Source: CAITWD01 sp963842065
Lineage (GTDB): Bacteria; Actinomycetota; Thermoleophilia; Miltoncostaeales; Miltoncostaeaceae
Assembly: GCA_963842065.1 (NCBI GenBank)
Contig: CAWJEW010000001.1
Coordinates: 1 to 64,000 of the forward strand
DNA length: 64,000 bases
Reading direction: 5' to 3'
Shown here: piece by piece, positions 35,146 through 43,954 of the stretch
Layout: every line of letters starts with the position of its first letter
How positions within the stretch are numbered: the stretch's first letter is position 1
Program-made: the position numbers and the translations under genes
The notes under the pieces: model-generated
The model's database searches: none
Seen by the model: only the letters and a program-made list of their open reading frames with translations
Told to the model about the DNA's origin: nothing

Positions 35146-38100
35146 CTACCTGTGCTCCGACGCGGCCGGCCGTCTGAGGCGCCGGGCCATGGTGAGCGTC
35201 GTGCCGGCCTGGCTATTGGTGATCCGGACGTCATCCATGATTCCGCGCATGATCATGAGCCCGCGCCCGCGGCCGAGCTGCGCGCTGTGTGCCGCGTCGT
35301 GCTGCCAGGTGCCGGTGTCGCTGACCTCGGCCAGCAGGACGGCCTGGCTGATTGAGACCTCGATGCCGACGACCCGATCCGGGTCGCTGCGGCTCCCGTG
35401 CTCGACCGCATTGCTGGAGGCCTCGCCGACCGCGAGCACGACATCGTCGATCTCGGTCTCGGTGAGCTCGCCGGAGCGCTCGAGCCAGACGCGCAGGCGG
35501 CGGCGCGCCCCGCGCAGGTTGGCCGGGATGGCGTGGTACGCGTCGACGAATCGTGTCTCGGTCTCCCCGGCCAGACGGAATGCGAGAATCGCGACGTCGT
35601 CGCTGAAGCCGCCCGGCGGCGACATGCGCCGCAGAAGTTCCTCGCAGAGGCTGCCCACAGGCATGTGCTGGCAGTCTGCGGTCGCGCCACGCAGGCGATC
35701 GAGCCCGATCGCCAGGTCCTCTCCCCGGCGCTCGATGAGCCCGTCGGTGTAGCTGAGCACCAGATCCCCCGGGGCGAGCTGGACGCGCGCCGCGCCCTCG
35801 GCGCGGTCTGCCGTGCGCGTCGCAGCGCGCGGGGCGATCCCGAGCAGTCCGCGTCGGCCCTCCTCCAGATAGCGCGGTTGGCGGTCGAGGACCACGAGGG
35901 GGGCCGGATGACCGGCAGCCGACCACCGCAACGTGCCGTCGCCCGCGACACACAGGTACACGGCCGTCGCGCACGCCGCGCCGGACACGCGGAGCGCGTA
36001 GCTGTCGAGTGCCTCGATCGCCGCAGCCGGTGAATCGCTCGACGTGGCGGCCGCGCCGAGGGCGCTGCGCAACTGGCCCATCACGGCGGCGGCCGGGATG
36101 CCCTTGCCGACAACGTCGCCGACGCTCATCCCCAGGGTGCCGTCGGGCAGCGTCAGGACGTCGTACCAATCGCCGCCGACCAACAGCGCATCTTCGGCGG
36201 GCCGGTAGCGCGCCGCAACGACGCCGGCGGTCGAGCGGTAGTCGATCTCCAGGAGCCGCGCCTGGAACTCCTGGAGGACCCGGTGCTCGCGATCGGCAAC
36301 CCGGATCCGCTCGATCGCATTGCCGACGGCCGTCGCCATGCCGGTGTAGAGCGAGATGTCCGCACCGCTGAAGCGACGCGGTGCTTTCCAGGCCGCGGCG
36401 ACGCTGCCGAATGGGACGCCCGAGCCGTCGCTCAACGGTGCGACCAACAGCGCGGACACGCCCGCCTCGTGGAAGCCGACGACCGACGCCGGGAAGTCGA
36501 CCGCGGCAGCCGCGACGCTCTCGAGAATCACCGGCGCACCCGTCCGCAGGGGGGCGAAGATCGGTGCCGGCGAGGTGATGAGGCCGGTCTGAAAGCGCAG
36601 GTCGACTCCGCCCCCATAGCCCGGGAAGTGCTTCAGGCGGACGAGGTGCCCGTCGGGTTCGAGCACCGCGAGACTCGTCACGTCGGCGCCGAGGATGCTG
36701 CTGGCGAACGCGTGCACGGTCTGCAGGACGGCATCGACTGTGGTGCTCTCGGCCAGCCGCGTACCCAGTTCGGCGAGCGCGTGGCGATGGCGTCGCTCGA
36801 GGCCCGCGGTGATGCGCGCGCTCACGCGGCTGAGGAGCTCGTCGGCGGAAAAGGGCTTGAGCAGGTAGTCGTCGGCACCGACGTCCAGGCCCTCGGCGGT
36901 CGCCTGCGGCCCGGCGTGGGCGGTGACGAGGATCACCGGCAGGTCCTCGAGGCCCGGTTGGGCACGGATGCGCCGCACCAGCTCGACGCCGTCAACATCC
37001 GGCATCATTACGTCCGACAGCACGAGATCGGGCGGCCTGGCGGAGATCTCCTCCAGCGCCTGCGTCCCGTTTGCCGCCGACCGGACGCGGTAGCTCGACC
37101 CCAGCAGGCGCGTGATGTACGCCCGCATGTCGGCGTTGTCATCGACCACCAGGATGTCGCTGCGACCCTCACGGTCCGGGCTGCGGCCGGCCGGCTGGAC
37201 CCCGTGGTGTGACGGGCGGCCGGCGTCGTGGGCGACCTCCCATATCGGCGTCTCGGTAAGGTAGGTGTCGCTCCGAGGCTCCGGCGGCGCCAGCTGGAGC
37301 TGACTGGCGGGCAGGTGCGCGGTGCCCAGGGGCAGGCGGACCGTGAACGTGCTGCCCACGTCCAGCCCGCTTTCGACCGAGATCTCGCCGCCGTGCAAGG
37401 CAACGAGCTCTGCGACCAGCGCGAGGCCGATCCCGCTGCCCTCGTTCGAGCGGCCGCGGGCCTGCTCCACGCGATGGAAGCGCTCGAACAGGTGCGGCAG
37501 CTCGTCCGGCGGGATGCCGATGCCGGTGTCTGTGACACGCAGCACGGCGTGCCCGCCGTCGTGTCGCACCGAGAGCACGATCTGCCCGGCGAACGTGAAC
37601 TTGAGGGCGTTCGAGAGCAGGTTGAAGACGATCTTCTCCCACATCTCGGGGTCGACGAAAACCCGCTCGGCCTGGCGGGGGGCGTCAACGATGAGCTCGA
37701 GCCCCGCGCTCTCGGCCGCGCGTTCGAACATGCTCGCAAGCTCGGCGGTGGTTGCCGCCAAGTCCAACGGGGCGTACGCGGCGCGGGTCTGGCCGGCCTG
37801 CAGACGCGCGAAGTCCAGCAACGAGTTGACGAGCTTGCCAAGTCGAAGCGCGTTGCGCTCGACGATGTCCAGATTGGCTGCGACGTCATCGATGTGGTGG
37901 TCTCGGGCGTGGCGCTGGGCCTCGGCGAGCGGGCCGGAGATCAGGGTAAGCGGGGTGCGGAATTCGTGGCTGACGTTCGAGAAGAACTGCGTCTTGGCAC
38001 GGTCGAGTCGCGCGAGCGCCTCGGAGCGTCGGCGTTCGAACTCGAGTGAGCGGGCGCTCTCGAGCGACGCAGACACCTGGCCGGCGACCAGCCGGATGAA

Positions 38101-39105
38101 GCCGGTCATCGCCTCGTTGAGCGGTCGGTACGGGTTCAGCCCGACCAGCAGGCACCCGCTGGCGGTGCGCTCCGGTCCGGTGAGCAGCGGCAGGAGCATC
38201 GCTCGCGCCGGGGCCCGGTCCCAGGCGCCCGTCGGCAGACCGGGCACGCGTGCGCCGTTGGGCAGATCGATGATCAGTTCACCGTCGTCGCGCACGCGTC
38301 CAACCGGCCACGTCACCGTCGGACCATCGAGTTCGATCGTCTCCGGTGCGGCACGAGCGCCTGGTCGCGTGCCGGTGCACGCCACGAGGCGTGCGCGCAG
38401 CGCGGCATCGTCGAAGTGGTACGCGAGCGTGAACGGGAGGTCCTGCGGGTTGTCCGAGAGGATCTTCTCGACGCACGCCAGGATCTCGGGCTCGGTTCGC
38501 GCGTCGGCAAGGCCCGATGCCAGGTCGCGCAGGGTCAGCATCCGGCGCTGGCCAATGACCCGCTCGGTCTCTTCGGCGACGACGCAGAGCATGCCGGAGA
38601 TCGCTCCGTCGTCACCCTCGATCGGACTGTAGGAGAAGGTGTGGTAGGTCTCCTCGCGGTAGCCGCTGCGCTCGAGGAACAGCATGAGCGACTCGTCCCA
38701 GGTCGCCTCGCCGGTGCGCAGGACGGATTCGATGCGGGGGCCGATGTCGTCCCAGATCTCGTTCCAGACCTCCCGCGCGGACCGGCCGAGCGCCCAGGGG
38801 TACTTGGTCGCCAGGGTGTCGGTCCGGTAGGCGTCGTTGCAGAAGAACGTGAGCTCGTTGCCCCAGGCCAGCCACATCGCAAAGCGCGAGGTCAGCAGGG
38901 TCTGGAGCACCGCGCAAAGGCTCTTGGGCCACCCCGGGAGCGGCCCCAGTGGCGACGCATCCCAATCGACCCGGAGCAGGTCCCCGCCGACGACGCCGCC
39001 GCGTGACAGCACCCTTTCGGCACCGGTCATCTGGCTCGCTCGACCCACCTCGCTACGCACCGTCTGTGCGACCGTGTGATGCCACGGCCCCTGGCCGGAC
39101 AGCAT
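35146..39105 (-). CDS. Hybrid sensor kinase - response regulator - SpoIIE phosphatase - RsbW-like protein
   Basis: An intact protein of 1,319 residues. In order: PAS-like sensor (about 50-195), GAF (200-365), HisKA with phospho-His380 (FSNVSHEFRTPL), HATPase (500-605: NLLSNALKFTF, DTGIGIP, GSGIGLAL), receiver domain with phospho-Asp698 (LVLSDVMMPDVDG) and Lys in DYLLKPFS, second GAF (790-930), PP2C/SpoIIE phosphatase (955-1155: GGDWYDVL, GDVVGKGIPAA, SDDVAILAF) and a C-terminal HATPase of anti-sigma kinase type (1190-1310: GEASSNAVEHGS). It should sense signals, dephosphorylate an anti-anti-sigma protein and also phosphorylate it. The STAS gene lies 23 bases upstream in the same operon. ATG 39105 or an internal Met26 may be the start. 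Confidence 0.88.
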   Translation of the reverse strand: MLSGQGPWHHTVAQTVRSEVGRASQMTGAERVLSRGGVVGGDLLRVDWDASPLGPLPGWPKSLCAVLQTLLTSRFAMWLAWGNELTFFCNDAYRTDTLATKYPWALGRSAREVWNEIWDDIGPRIESVLRTGEATWDESLMLFLERSGYREETYHTFSYSPIEGDDGAISGMLCVVAEETERVIGQRRMLTLRDLASGLADARTEPEILACVEKILSDNPQDLPFTLAYHFDDAALRARLVACTGTRPGARAAPETIELDGPTVTWPVGRVRDDGELIIDLPNGARVPGLPTGAWDRAPARAMLLPLLTGPERTASGCLLVGLNPYRPLNEAMTGFIRLVAGQVSASLESARSLEFERRRSEALARLDRAKTQFFSNVSHEFRTPLTLISGPLAEAQRHARDHHIDDVAANLDIVERNALRLGKLVNSLLDFARLQAGQTRAAYAPLDLAATTAELASMFERAAESAGLELIVDAPRQAERVFVDPEMWEKIVFNLLSNALKFTFAGQIVLSVRHDGGHAVLRVTDTGIGIPPDELPHLFERFHRVEQARGRSNEGSGIGLALVAELVALHGGEISVESGLDVGSTFTVRLPLGTAHLPASQLQLAPPEPRSDTYLTETPIWEVAHDAGRPSHHGVQPAGRSPDREGRSDILVVDDNADMRAYITRLLGSSYRVRSAANGTQALEEISARPPDLVLSDVMMPDVDGVELVRRIRAQPGLEDLPVILVTAHAGPQATAEGLDVGADDYLLKPFSADELLSRVSARITAGLERRHRHALAELGTRLAESTTVDAVLQTVHAFASSILGADVTSLAVLEPDGHLVRLKHFPGYGGGVDLRFQTGLITSPAPIFAPLRTGAPVILESVAAAAVDFPASVVGFHEAGVSALLVAPLSDGSGVPFGSVAAAWKAPRRFSGADISLYTGMATAVGNAIERIRVADREHRVLQEFQARLLEIDYRSTAGVVAARYRPAEDALLVGGDWYDVLTLPDGTLGMSVGDVVGKGIPAAAVMGQLRSALGAAATSSDSPAAAIEALDSYALRVSGAACATAVYLCVAGDGTLRWSAAGHPAPLVVLDRQPRYLEEGRRGLLGIAPRAATRTADRAEGAARVQLAPGDLVLSYTDGLIERRGEDLAIGLDRLRGATADCQHMPVGSLCEELLRRMSPPGGFSDDVAILAFRLAGETETRFVDAYHAIPANLRGARRRLRVWLERSGELTETEIDDVVLAVGEASSNAVEHGSRSDPDRVVGIEVSISQAVLLAEVSDTGTWQHDAAHSAQLGRGRGLMIMRGIMDDVRITNSQAGTTLTMARRLRRPAASEHR

Positions 39106-39128
39106 GATTGCCCCGCCGAGTCCGCCGG

Positions 39129-39479
39129 TCAGTCATCGAGCAGCCAGTCCGATTCGGTCAGTTTCAGGACGCGCCGCACGATCGGCGACGCATCTGAAAC
39201 GGTGACCCGGGTGCCTTGGGCGGCGGCGGATTCATGCAGCAGCACGAGCGTGCGTATCCCTTCGGATCCGAGAAAGGTCACCTGACCAAGGTCAATCTCA
39301 AGCCCGAGCGGGGCGCGGGAGACGGCCGTGTGGAGCCCGTCATGGAACGCCGTGACGCTCTCGACATCAATGTCGCCGCGAGCTGTCACCAACAGGTGCT
39401 GTCCGTCTTCGACGATCGAGAGCGCGAACGCCTCGTCGTTGCTCGCCGGACCGTCCCGGGCATCCCGGTCAGGGCTCAT
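39129..39479 (-). CDS. STAS-domain anti-sigma factor antagonist
   Basis: A 116-residue anti-anti-sigma protein (RsbV/SpoIIAA type). LLVTARGDIDVESVTAFHDG is the first strand and helix; GLEIDLGQVTFLGSEGIRTL carries the phospho-accepting Ser. ATG 39479 gives family length; the open frame runs on to 39839 without protein-like content. It is first gene of an operon with the SpoIIE/RsbW-like hybrid, which is the expected phosphatase and kinase for it; together they form a partner-switching module. The sigma factor it frees is not in the operon. Confidence 0.85.
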   Translation of the reverse strand: MSPDRDARDGPASNDEAFALSIVEDGQHLLVTARGDIDVESVTAFHDGLHTAVSRAPLGLEIDLGQVTFLGSEGIRTLVLLHESAAAQGTRVTVSDASPIVRRVLKLTESDWLLDD

Positions 39480-39842
39480 CGCCGTCGGCTCCCTTTGCTT
39501 GGCGAGGCTCTGCATCGCCCCACGCGATTGGAAGATAGCTGACAACTGCGGCACAGATCCTTGGCGAGAACCCTTGGGCGATGACGATCGACCCCAACCT
39601 GTGTCGGGCGCCACGGCGCAGCGCGCGGCCCCGGCCCGAACGGGTGTCGGCAGCCGCGCGGGGGGATCGACTCGGCGGGAACGCTGCATTGTGTCTCCGA
39701 CACTCCTGACCGCGACGGTGGGCGGCCGTTGCCGGGGCTCGTTCCCGTTCTGCTGGCGGCGAAACCTCATCCGGGGGCACGCGCCGCTTCCGGTCGATTG
39801 GGGCTGGGCCGACAGGGTACGCCGGTCGGCAGAACGCACCCG
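39480..39842. other. Intergenic region upstream of the STAS operon
   Basis: About 360 bases with no supported gene, between the leftward VOC gene and the STAS gene. The promoter of the partner-switching operon should be here; I see no clear sigma motif. Confidence 0.4.
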
Positions 39843-40244
39843 CTACGGCATCCGGCCGTCGGCATAGGGCGCATAGTGGTGGTGCAGCATGAGGGCGTTG
39901 CCGTCGGGGTCGTGAAAAAACGCCATGTGGCAGACTCCGGTATCGAAGTTGTCACGCGCGAACACGACCCCCCGCGACTCGAGCGCCTGACGGGCTTGCC
40001 CGACATCCGGGACGCGTAGCGCGATGTACGCGGTGTGCGGCGCGGTGAACGCCTGGCCCATCTGCGTGGGATCCACCAGGTACAGGCTGACGTTCCCGAG
40101 TTCGAACTCGGGCCATGATCCGGATCCGGGCGCCTTCTGGAGACCGAGGGTCTCTGCATAGAACCGGGTCGCGCGCACCATGTCGGAGACGGGAACGGAG
40201 ATGAAATCGACGCGCTGGACGTCGATGATGGGTTCGGTCGTCAT
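39843..40244 (-). CDS. VOC superfamily (glyoxalase/dioxygenase fold) protein
   Basis: A 133-residue single-module pair of beta-alpha-beta-beta-beta units: VDFISVPVSDMVRATRFYAE, the LGLQKAPG turn, FELGNVSLYLVDP, AYIALRVPDVGQARQALESR and GVCHMAFFHDPDGNALMLHH. Metal ligands are plausible at His and Glu positions of the two modules, but a Gln/His-to-Val change in the first strand makes assignment uncertain. Glyoxalase, extradiol dioxygenase or antibiotic-resistance members all share this fold. Start ATG 40244. Monocistronic. Confidence 0.75.
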   Translation of the reverse strand: MTTEPIIDVQRVDFISVPVSDMVRATRFYAETLGLQKAPGSGSWPEFELGNVSLYLVDPTQMGQAFTAPHTAYIALRVPDVGQARQALESRGVVFARDNFDTGVCHMAFFHDPDGNALMLHHHYAPYADGRMP

Positions 40245-40405
40245 GCGGCCCCCCGGCGGCGTGTTTGGGTCGAGTGTTGCACCGGCAGCGCGGGGCGCAC
40301 AACGGTGGCGGATCTGCTGTGATCGACGCTGACGGCGGCCGGTCGCGACGCTGCTGGTGGACGGGCATGCATCGGATCGGCTCCACACCGATCAGGGAGT
40401 AATCG

Positions 40406-40828
40406 ATGCCGTACCGCGTACTGCATGCCGAGGATGCCTACTGGCGTCGATCGAACCAGATGGGCGTGCTCAACACCGACCTCGGACGTCAGCTTGAGGC
40501 CACCACCCTCGGGGCGCGCCTCTGGCGTCTTGAGCCCGGGCAGGCGTCGACCCGCCATCGCCACCGCGCGCAGGCCGAGCTCCACGTGCTCCTCGAAGGC
40601 ATCGGCCGGATTCGGATCGACGGCGAGCTCGTCACCCTCACGCCGCACAGCGCGGTACTTGTGGACCCCGCATCGATCCGGCAAGCGTTCAACGACACCG
40701 ATACCGATCAGCTGTGGCTCATCGTCGGCGCGCCGGTCGAGGCGGCAAACACCCTCGAGATGACCGAGGCCGACCTCGCCTGGTACTACCCCGACGGCCC
40801 GAAGGCGCTGCCGTCCGAGCTTGCCTGA
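40406..40828 (+). CDS. Cupin-domain protein
   Basis: A 140-residue cupin starting at ATG 40406 (AGGGAG upstream). The conserved barrel motifs are RLEPGQASTRHRHRAQAELH with metal-binding His/His/Glu/His and VDPASIRQAFNDTDTDQLWL as motif 2. Such proteins bind a metal and small ligands, sometimes as isomerases or dioxygenases; the specific role is unknown. It is divergent from the VOC gene, with which it may share a promoter region. Confidence 0.78.
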   Translation: MPYRVLHAEDAYWRRSNQMGVLNTDLGRQLEATTLGARLWRLEPGQASTRHRHRAQAELHVLLEGIGRIRIDGELVTLTPHSAVLVDPASIRQAFNDTDTDQLWLIVGAPVEAANTLEMTEADLAWYYPDGPKALPSELA

Positions 40829-41008
40829 GCCGGTCGGTCGCGACGGGGCGGACGACGGGCTCAGGTCGGAACGCCATGCAGCGGCTTGCGATGCGGCGCT
40901 GGCCGCGCTCGCCGCCCGGACGACGAACGCATCCGCGCGGGTGGCCGCGACGGTGATCGTGTTCGCGCCGGTGGGACGTGAGCGGTCAGACCCCGGGCAC
41001 CCGCGTGT

Positions 41009-41362
41009 TTACCCGTGGGCGTAGCCTGCTGCGGGGCCGGCGTAGGTGGCGTCCCCGAAGCCGAGGATCGGGGCGAAGATGAACGACAGCAACGCGAGCC
41101 CGACGCCGAAACCCGCACCGTGGCGGAAGGACTTGGCCAGATCGATCGCCACGATGAACCACACGACAATGTTGACGATCGGGATGAACAACAGGACCCA
41201 CCACCAGCCCGGTCGGCCCGCGATCTTGCACGCCAAGTAGAAGCTGTAGATGGGAATGATCGCGCCCCAGCCGGGGCGATCGGCCTTCGTGAACACCATC
41301 CAAAACCCGGCAATCGCCAGGATTCCGATGGCCAGATAGATAATCGTCCCGAGAGCTGACAT
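41009..41362 (-). CDS. DUF5684-type four-helix membrane protein
   Basis: A 117-residue integral membrane protein from ATG 41362 (AAGGACG upstream). Helices: SALGTIIYLAIGILAIAGFW, WGAIIPIYSFYLACKIAG, WWWVLLFIPIVNIVVWFIVA and a last Gly-rich helix. The RPGWGAIIPIYSFYLACKIA segment is shared with DUF5684/signal-peptidase-associated proteins. Function unknown. It is 90 bases from the tatC stop and on the same strand, so possibly transcribed with the tat genes. Confidence 0.7.
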   Translation of the reverse strand: MSALGTIIYLAIGILAIAGFWMVFTKADRPGWGAIIPIYSFYLACKIAGRPGWWWVLLFIPIVNIVVWFIVAIDLAKSFRHGAGFGVGLALLSFIFAPILGFGDATYAGPAAGYAHG

Positions 41363-41452
41363 CAGACGTCCTTGGTGGGGAAGCGCGACCATAGCTTCGG
41401 TCGCCGAGGCCGCCGCCTTAACGACCGGGGCGTACCAGGCGCCATCGCGGCA

Positions 41453-42311
41453 TCATCGAACTCGGCCACCCCGCGCACGGGCCGGGGCGATCCGGCACGG
41501 CCCGCGGACGTCGGCCGCGGACAGCGGGCGTTGAGGCGAGCTCGCCTCGCCGAGACGTGCGCGTACCGTCGGGGCCCCGAAGACGCGGCACGCGACCACG
41601 CCGACTTCGTACAGCAGGACCTCGGCGCCAAGCAGCATGAGCATGCTGACCGCGTCACCTCCGGGCAATACTGCGGCGATGACGGTCATGATGATGATCG
41701 CGAATCGTCGGTGGCGCGTGAACGTCCGGGTATCTGCGATCCCGAGCCGGGACAGGCTGAGCATGACGACGGGCAGCTCGAACACGATTCCGCCGGCGAT
41801 CAGCAGGGTCGTGACAAACGAGAGATACTCGCTGGCCCGCAACTGGACGTTGAACGCGGACCCGCCAAACCCGAGCAAGAACTTGAGTGCGGTCGGGAGC
41901 ACGACGGCGTATGTGAAGGCAACGCCGGCGAGAAACAGCGCTGAGAGCACCGCGGCCGTCCCGATGATGCGTCGCTTGGACGGCCCCGAGAGCGCCGGCG
42001 CGGCGAACGCGTAGGCCTGATAGATCAGGACCGGCAGGCTGATCACGACGCTCGCCCAGAACACCGCGCCCATGGTCGTGGTGAACGGCTCGGTGGGCGA
42101 GAAGGTCGATAGCTGGTGGTGGGCGTGCGGCAGCGGGGCCACCAGCAGTCGCAGCAGTCGGGCCCGGACGAAGTACATCGCCCCGAAAGCGACCGCGATG
42201 ACCGCACCGCTGACCAGCATGCGGTCGCGCAGCTCGGTCAGGTGCTGCTTCGGTGGACAGATGCTCGTCGGGCGCGATCGGGCGCACCCGACGAACGGTC
42301 CGGCGGGCCAT
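41453..42311 (-). CDS. tatC: Twin-arginine translocase subunit TatC (frameshifted near the start)
   Basis: The core receptor of Tat export with six membrane helices. ATG 42311 begins MARRTVRRVRPIAPDEHLS; a one-base shift near 42255 leads into QHLTELRDRMLVSGAVIAV, the signature N-terminal loop and first helix. TFSPTEPFTTTMGAVFWASV and YAFAAPALSGPSKRRIIG are hallmark TatC segments, then FELPVVMLSLSRLGI and AVLPGGDAVSMLMLLG. It starts one base after the tatA stop. No TatB-like gene is seen; a TatA/TatC-only system is common in Gram-positive bacteria. Confidence 0.88.
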
Positions 42312-42312
42312 C

Positions 42313-42516
42313 CTAGGCCTCCGGCGTCGACGCCTGGTCGACGGTCTCGGTGGACGTCTGCGGCAGCTGCGTGGTGTCGAGGCCGCCGAGGCTCGAGCGG
42401 AACTCGCGCATGCTGCGGCCGAGGGTCTTGCCGAGTTCCGGCAAGCGCTTTGGACCGGCGATCACCAGGCAAATGCCGAGTGCCAGGATGAGGTGGATAG
42501 GCGACAAATCGAACAT
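42313..42516 (-). CDS. tatA: Twin-arginine translocase subunit TatA
   Basis: A 67-residue pore-forming subunit: one N-terminal membrane helix (IHLILALGICLVIAGP), the GPKRLPELGKTLG hinge and amphipathic helix (RSMREFRSSLGG), then an acidic tail. It lies between the ferritin-like gene (76 bases upstream) and tatC (one base downstream), all leftward. Confidence 0.92.
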   Translation of the reverse strand: MFDLSPIHLILALGICLVIAGPKRLPELGKTLGRSMREFRSSLGGLDTTQLPQTSTETVDQASTPEA

Positions 42517-42592
42517 AGCTCGCTCCTTCGGGTGGGGCGACGGATGCGGCGGCGGCCGAGGGGCCGTCCGCCGCTCGGGCGGGGGGACGTCG

Positions 42593-43177
42593 TCAGGCGA
42601 TGAAGCCCGAGACCGCCGTGGTGGCCTGCGCGGCGGTGAGGGACTTCAGGAACGCCGGACCGACGGGGCTGTCGCCGATGAAGTTGGTGAACACGCTCAG
42701 GTGCTGGGATTCGCTCGCGGCGATCGTCGCCGCGACGCCCTTGAGCGTGTTCGACGAGAGCGCCGGAACCGCGCCGAGGTAGGCGCCGACGAATGCGGTC
42801 TCCAACGCAACGCCAAGCTTGGCGATGCGCATGCTGCTGCTGAACGTCCCGGCGGGATACTTGAACGACAGGCCCTTCGGCGTTGCCGACCCCAGCACCC
42901 CGCGCAGCGCGTCGTAATGCGCGATCTCGGCGTTGCGCGCCTCGACCAGGTACGGTTCGTTGTCGGTGTGGCGGAACTTGCCGGAGTCGATGGCGCGGTT
43001 GTAGAAGTTGATCGCCAGCAACTCGGCCGTTGCCGCGAGCTTGGCGACGTCGACATCGGTCACGCCGGAGGCGAGCGCCAGCGAGGACACCTCGGCAAGG
43101 ACGGAGCCGCCCGCGACGAGCGCGAGACCACCCTTGGCACTGCGCGAAATGAATTCTGCTCGGTTGGAACTGCTCAT
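42593..43177 (-). CDS. Ferritin-like domain protein with Tat-like signal
   Basis: A 194-residue exported four-helix protein (ferritin_2/DUF4439-like). ATG 43177 follows GAAGGG. The N-terminus NRAEFISRSAKGGLALVAGG resembles a degenerate twin-arginine signal (Arg and Phe in place, a single Arg), ending about ALAS. The helices contain carboxylate/His ligand pairs, EARNAEIAHYDAL and ASESQHLSVF, as in diiron ferritin-like proteins. Its immediate downstream neighbours are tatA and tatC, which could export it folded with metal. Its promoter is a mirror image of the one before the sigma gene. Confidence 0.85.
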   Translation of the reverse strand: MSSSNRAEFISRSAKGGLALVAGGSVLAEVSSLALASGVTDVDVAKLAATAELLAINFYNRAIDSGKFRHTDNEPYLVEARNAEIAHYDALRGVLGSATPKGLSFKYPAGTFSSSMRIAKLGVALETAFVGAYLGAVPALSSNTLKGVAATIAASESQHLSVFTNFIGDSPVGPAFLKSLTAAQATTAVSGFIA

Positions 43178-43213
43178 GGAATGCACCCTTCGGATCGTGG
43201 CGTTGATGCCCCC

Positions 43214-43243
43214 TATTCGCCGGTGACCGAAGATCGGTTCGCA
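43214..43243 (-). promoter_or_regulatory. ECF-type promoter for the ferritin-like/tat operon
   Basis: On the minus strand TGCGAACCGATC, eight bases, then CCGGCGAATA. These blocks are identical in sequence and spacing to those before the sigma gene on the plus strand. The -10-like CGAATA ends 36 bases before the ferritin-like ATG, leaving room for a ribosome-binding site. Confidence 0.8.
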
Positions 43244-43312
43244 CACCCGCGGCGGTTCGTGCGCCGCCCCGCACGCCCCGGCACCTGTCCTTCGCCCGCC
43301 AGCGGCAGCTGA

Positions 43313-43342
43313 TGCGAACCGATCCTGCGCCGCCGGCGAATA
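43313..43342 (+). promoter_or_regulatory. ECF-type promoter for the sigma/anti-sigma operon
   Basis: TGCGAACCGATC (43313-43324), eight bases, CCGGCGAATA (43333-43342). The -10-like CGAATA ends six bases before ATG 43349, so transcription would begin at or next to the start codon, giving a leaderless mRNA. The mirrored twin for the divergent gene implies the sigma factor reads both and regulates itself. Confidence 0.8.
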
Positions 43343-43348
43343 CCAGGC

Positions 43349-43954
43349 ATGAACGCCCTGTCCGCCAACCGCGAGGTGGGATTGCCGGTCAGTTTCGTCC
43401 ACCTGTCTGACGAGGCACTCGTCGCACAGATCGCGCGCGGTGATGAAGCGGCGCTGGGCGCGTTCTACGACCGGTTCGGTCGCGTGGTGTACGGCTTGGT
43501 GCTCCGGGTTGTGCGCAACGCCGAGGTGGCTGAAGAGGCCACCCAGGAAGCCTTCCTGGCCGTCTGGCGCACGGCGGACGAATATCGGGCATCGCGCGGT
43601 TCGGCCCGAGCCTGGCTGCTGACAATCGCCCACCGCCGCGCGGTCGATCGCGTCCGGTACGAGCAGCGCAGGGTGGCGGGCAACGAACCGCTGGACGAGA
43701 CCACGCAAGCCCAGATCCGCGAGATAATCCCCTCCGCGGAAGACGAGGCGTGGGTTGTGTTTGAGCGCGAGCGACTCGTCCGGGCGCTGGCGCAAATCCC
43801 CGACGCGGAGCGCGAGTTGATCGAGCTCGCCTATTTCGACGGCTACACCCAGTCCGAGCTGGCCGAGCGTCTGGGTCTGCCGCTGGGAACGGTCAAACGG
43901 CGCACGTTCACGGGCTTGCGCCGCCTGCGCGGGCTGCTGGAGGCCGAGGCATGA
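43349..43954 (+). CDS. ECF RNA polymerase sigma factor (SigK/RpoE-like)
   Basis: A 201-residue group IV sigma factor. Region 2 (ALGAFYDRFGRVVYGLVLRV, AEEATQEAFLAVWRTADEYR, ARAWLLTIAHRRAVDRVR) melts the -10, and region 4 (RELIELAYFDGYTQSELAER, LPLGTVKRRTFTGLRRLR) reads the -35. Length and the RskA-type partner place it with the SigK-like ECF group. Its stop overlaps the anti-sigma start (ATGA at 43951-43954). It probably drives its own transcription and that of the divergent ferritin-like/tat operon. ATG 43349 coincides with the predicted transcription start. Confidence 0.92.
   Translation: MNALSANREVGLPVSFVHLSDEALVAQIARGDEAALGAFYDRFGRVVYGLVLRVVRNAEVAEEATQEAFLAVWRTADEYRASRGSARAWLLTIAHRRAVDRVRYEQRRVAGNEPLDETTQAQIREIIPSAEDEAWVVFERERLVRALAQIPDAERELIELAYFDGYTQSELAERLGLPLGTVKRRTFTGLRRLRGLLEAEA

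Noticed and set aside
37322..38632. A 436-codon open frame on the plus strand
   Set aside because: Lies wholly antisense to the kinase/phosphatase gene, which has clear domains in its own frame.
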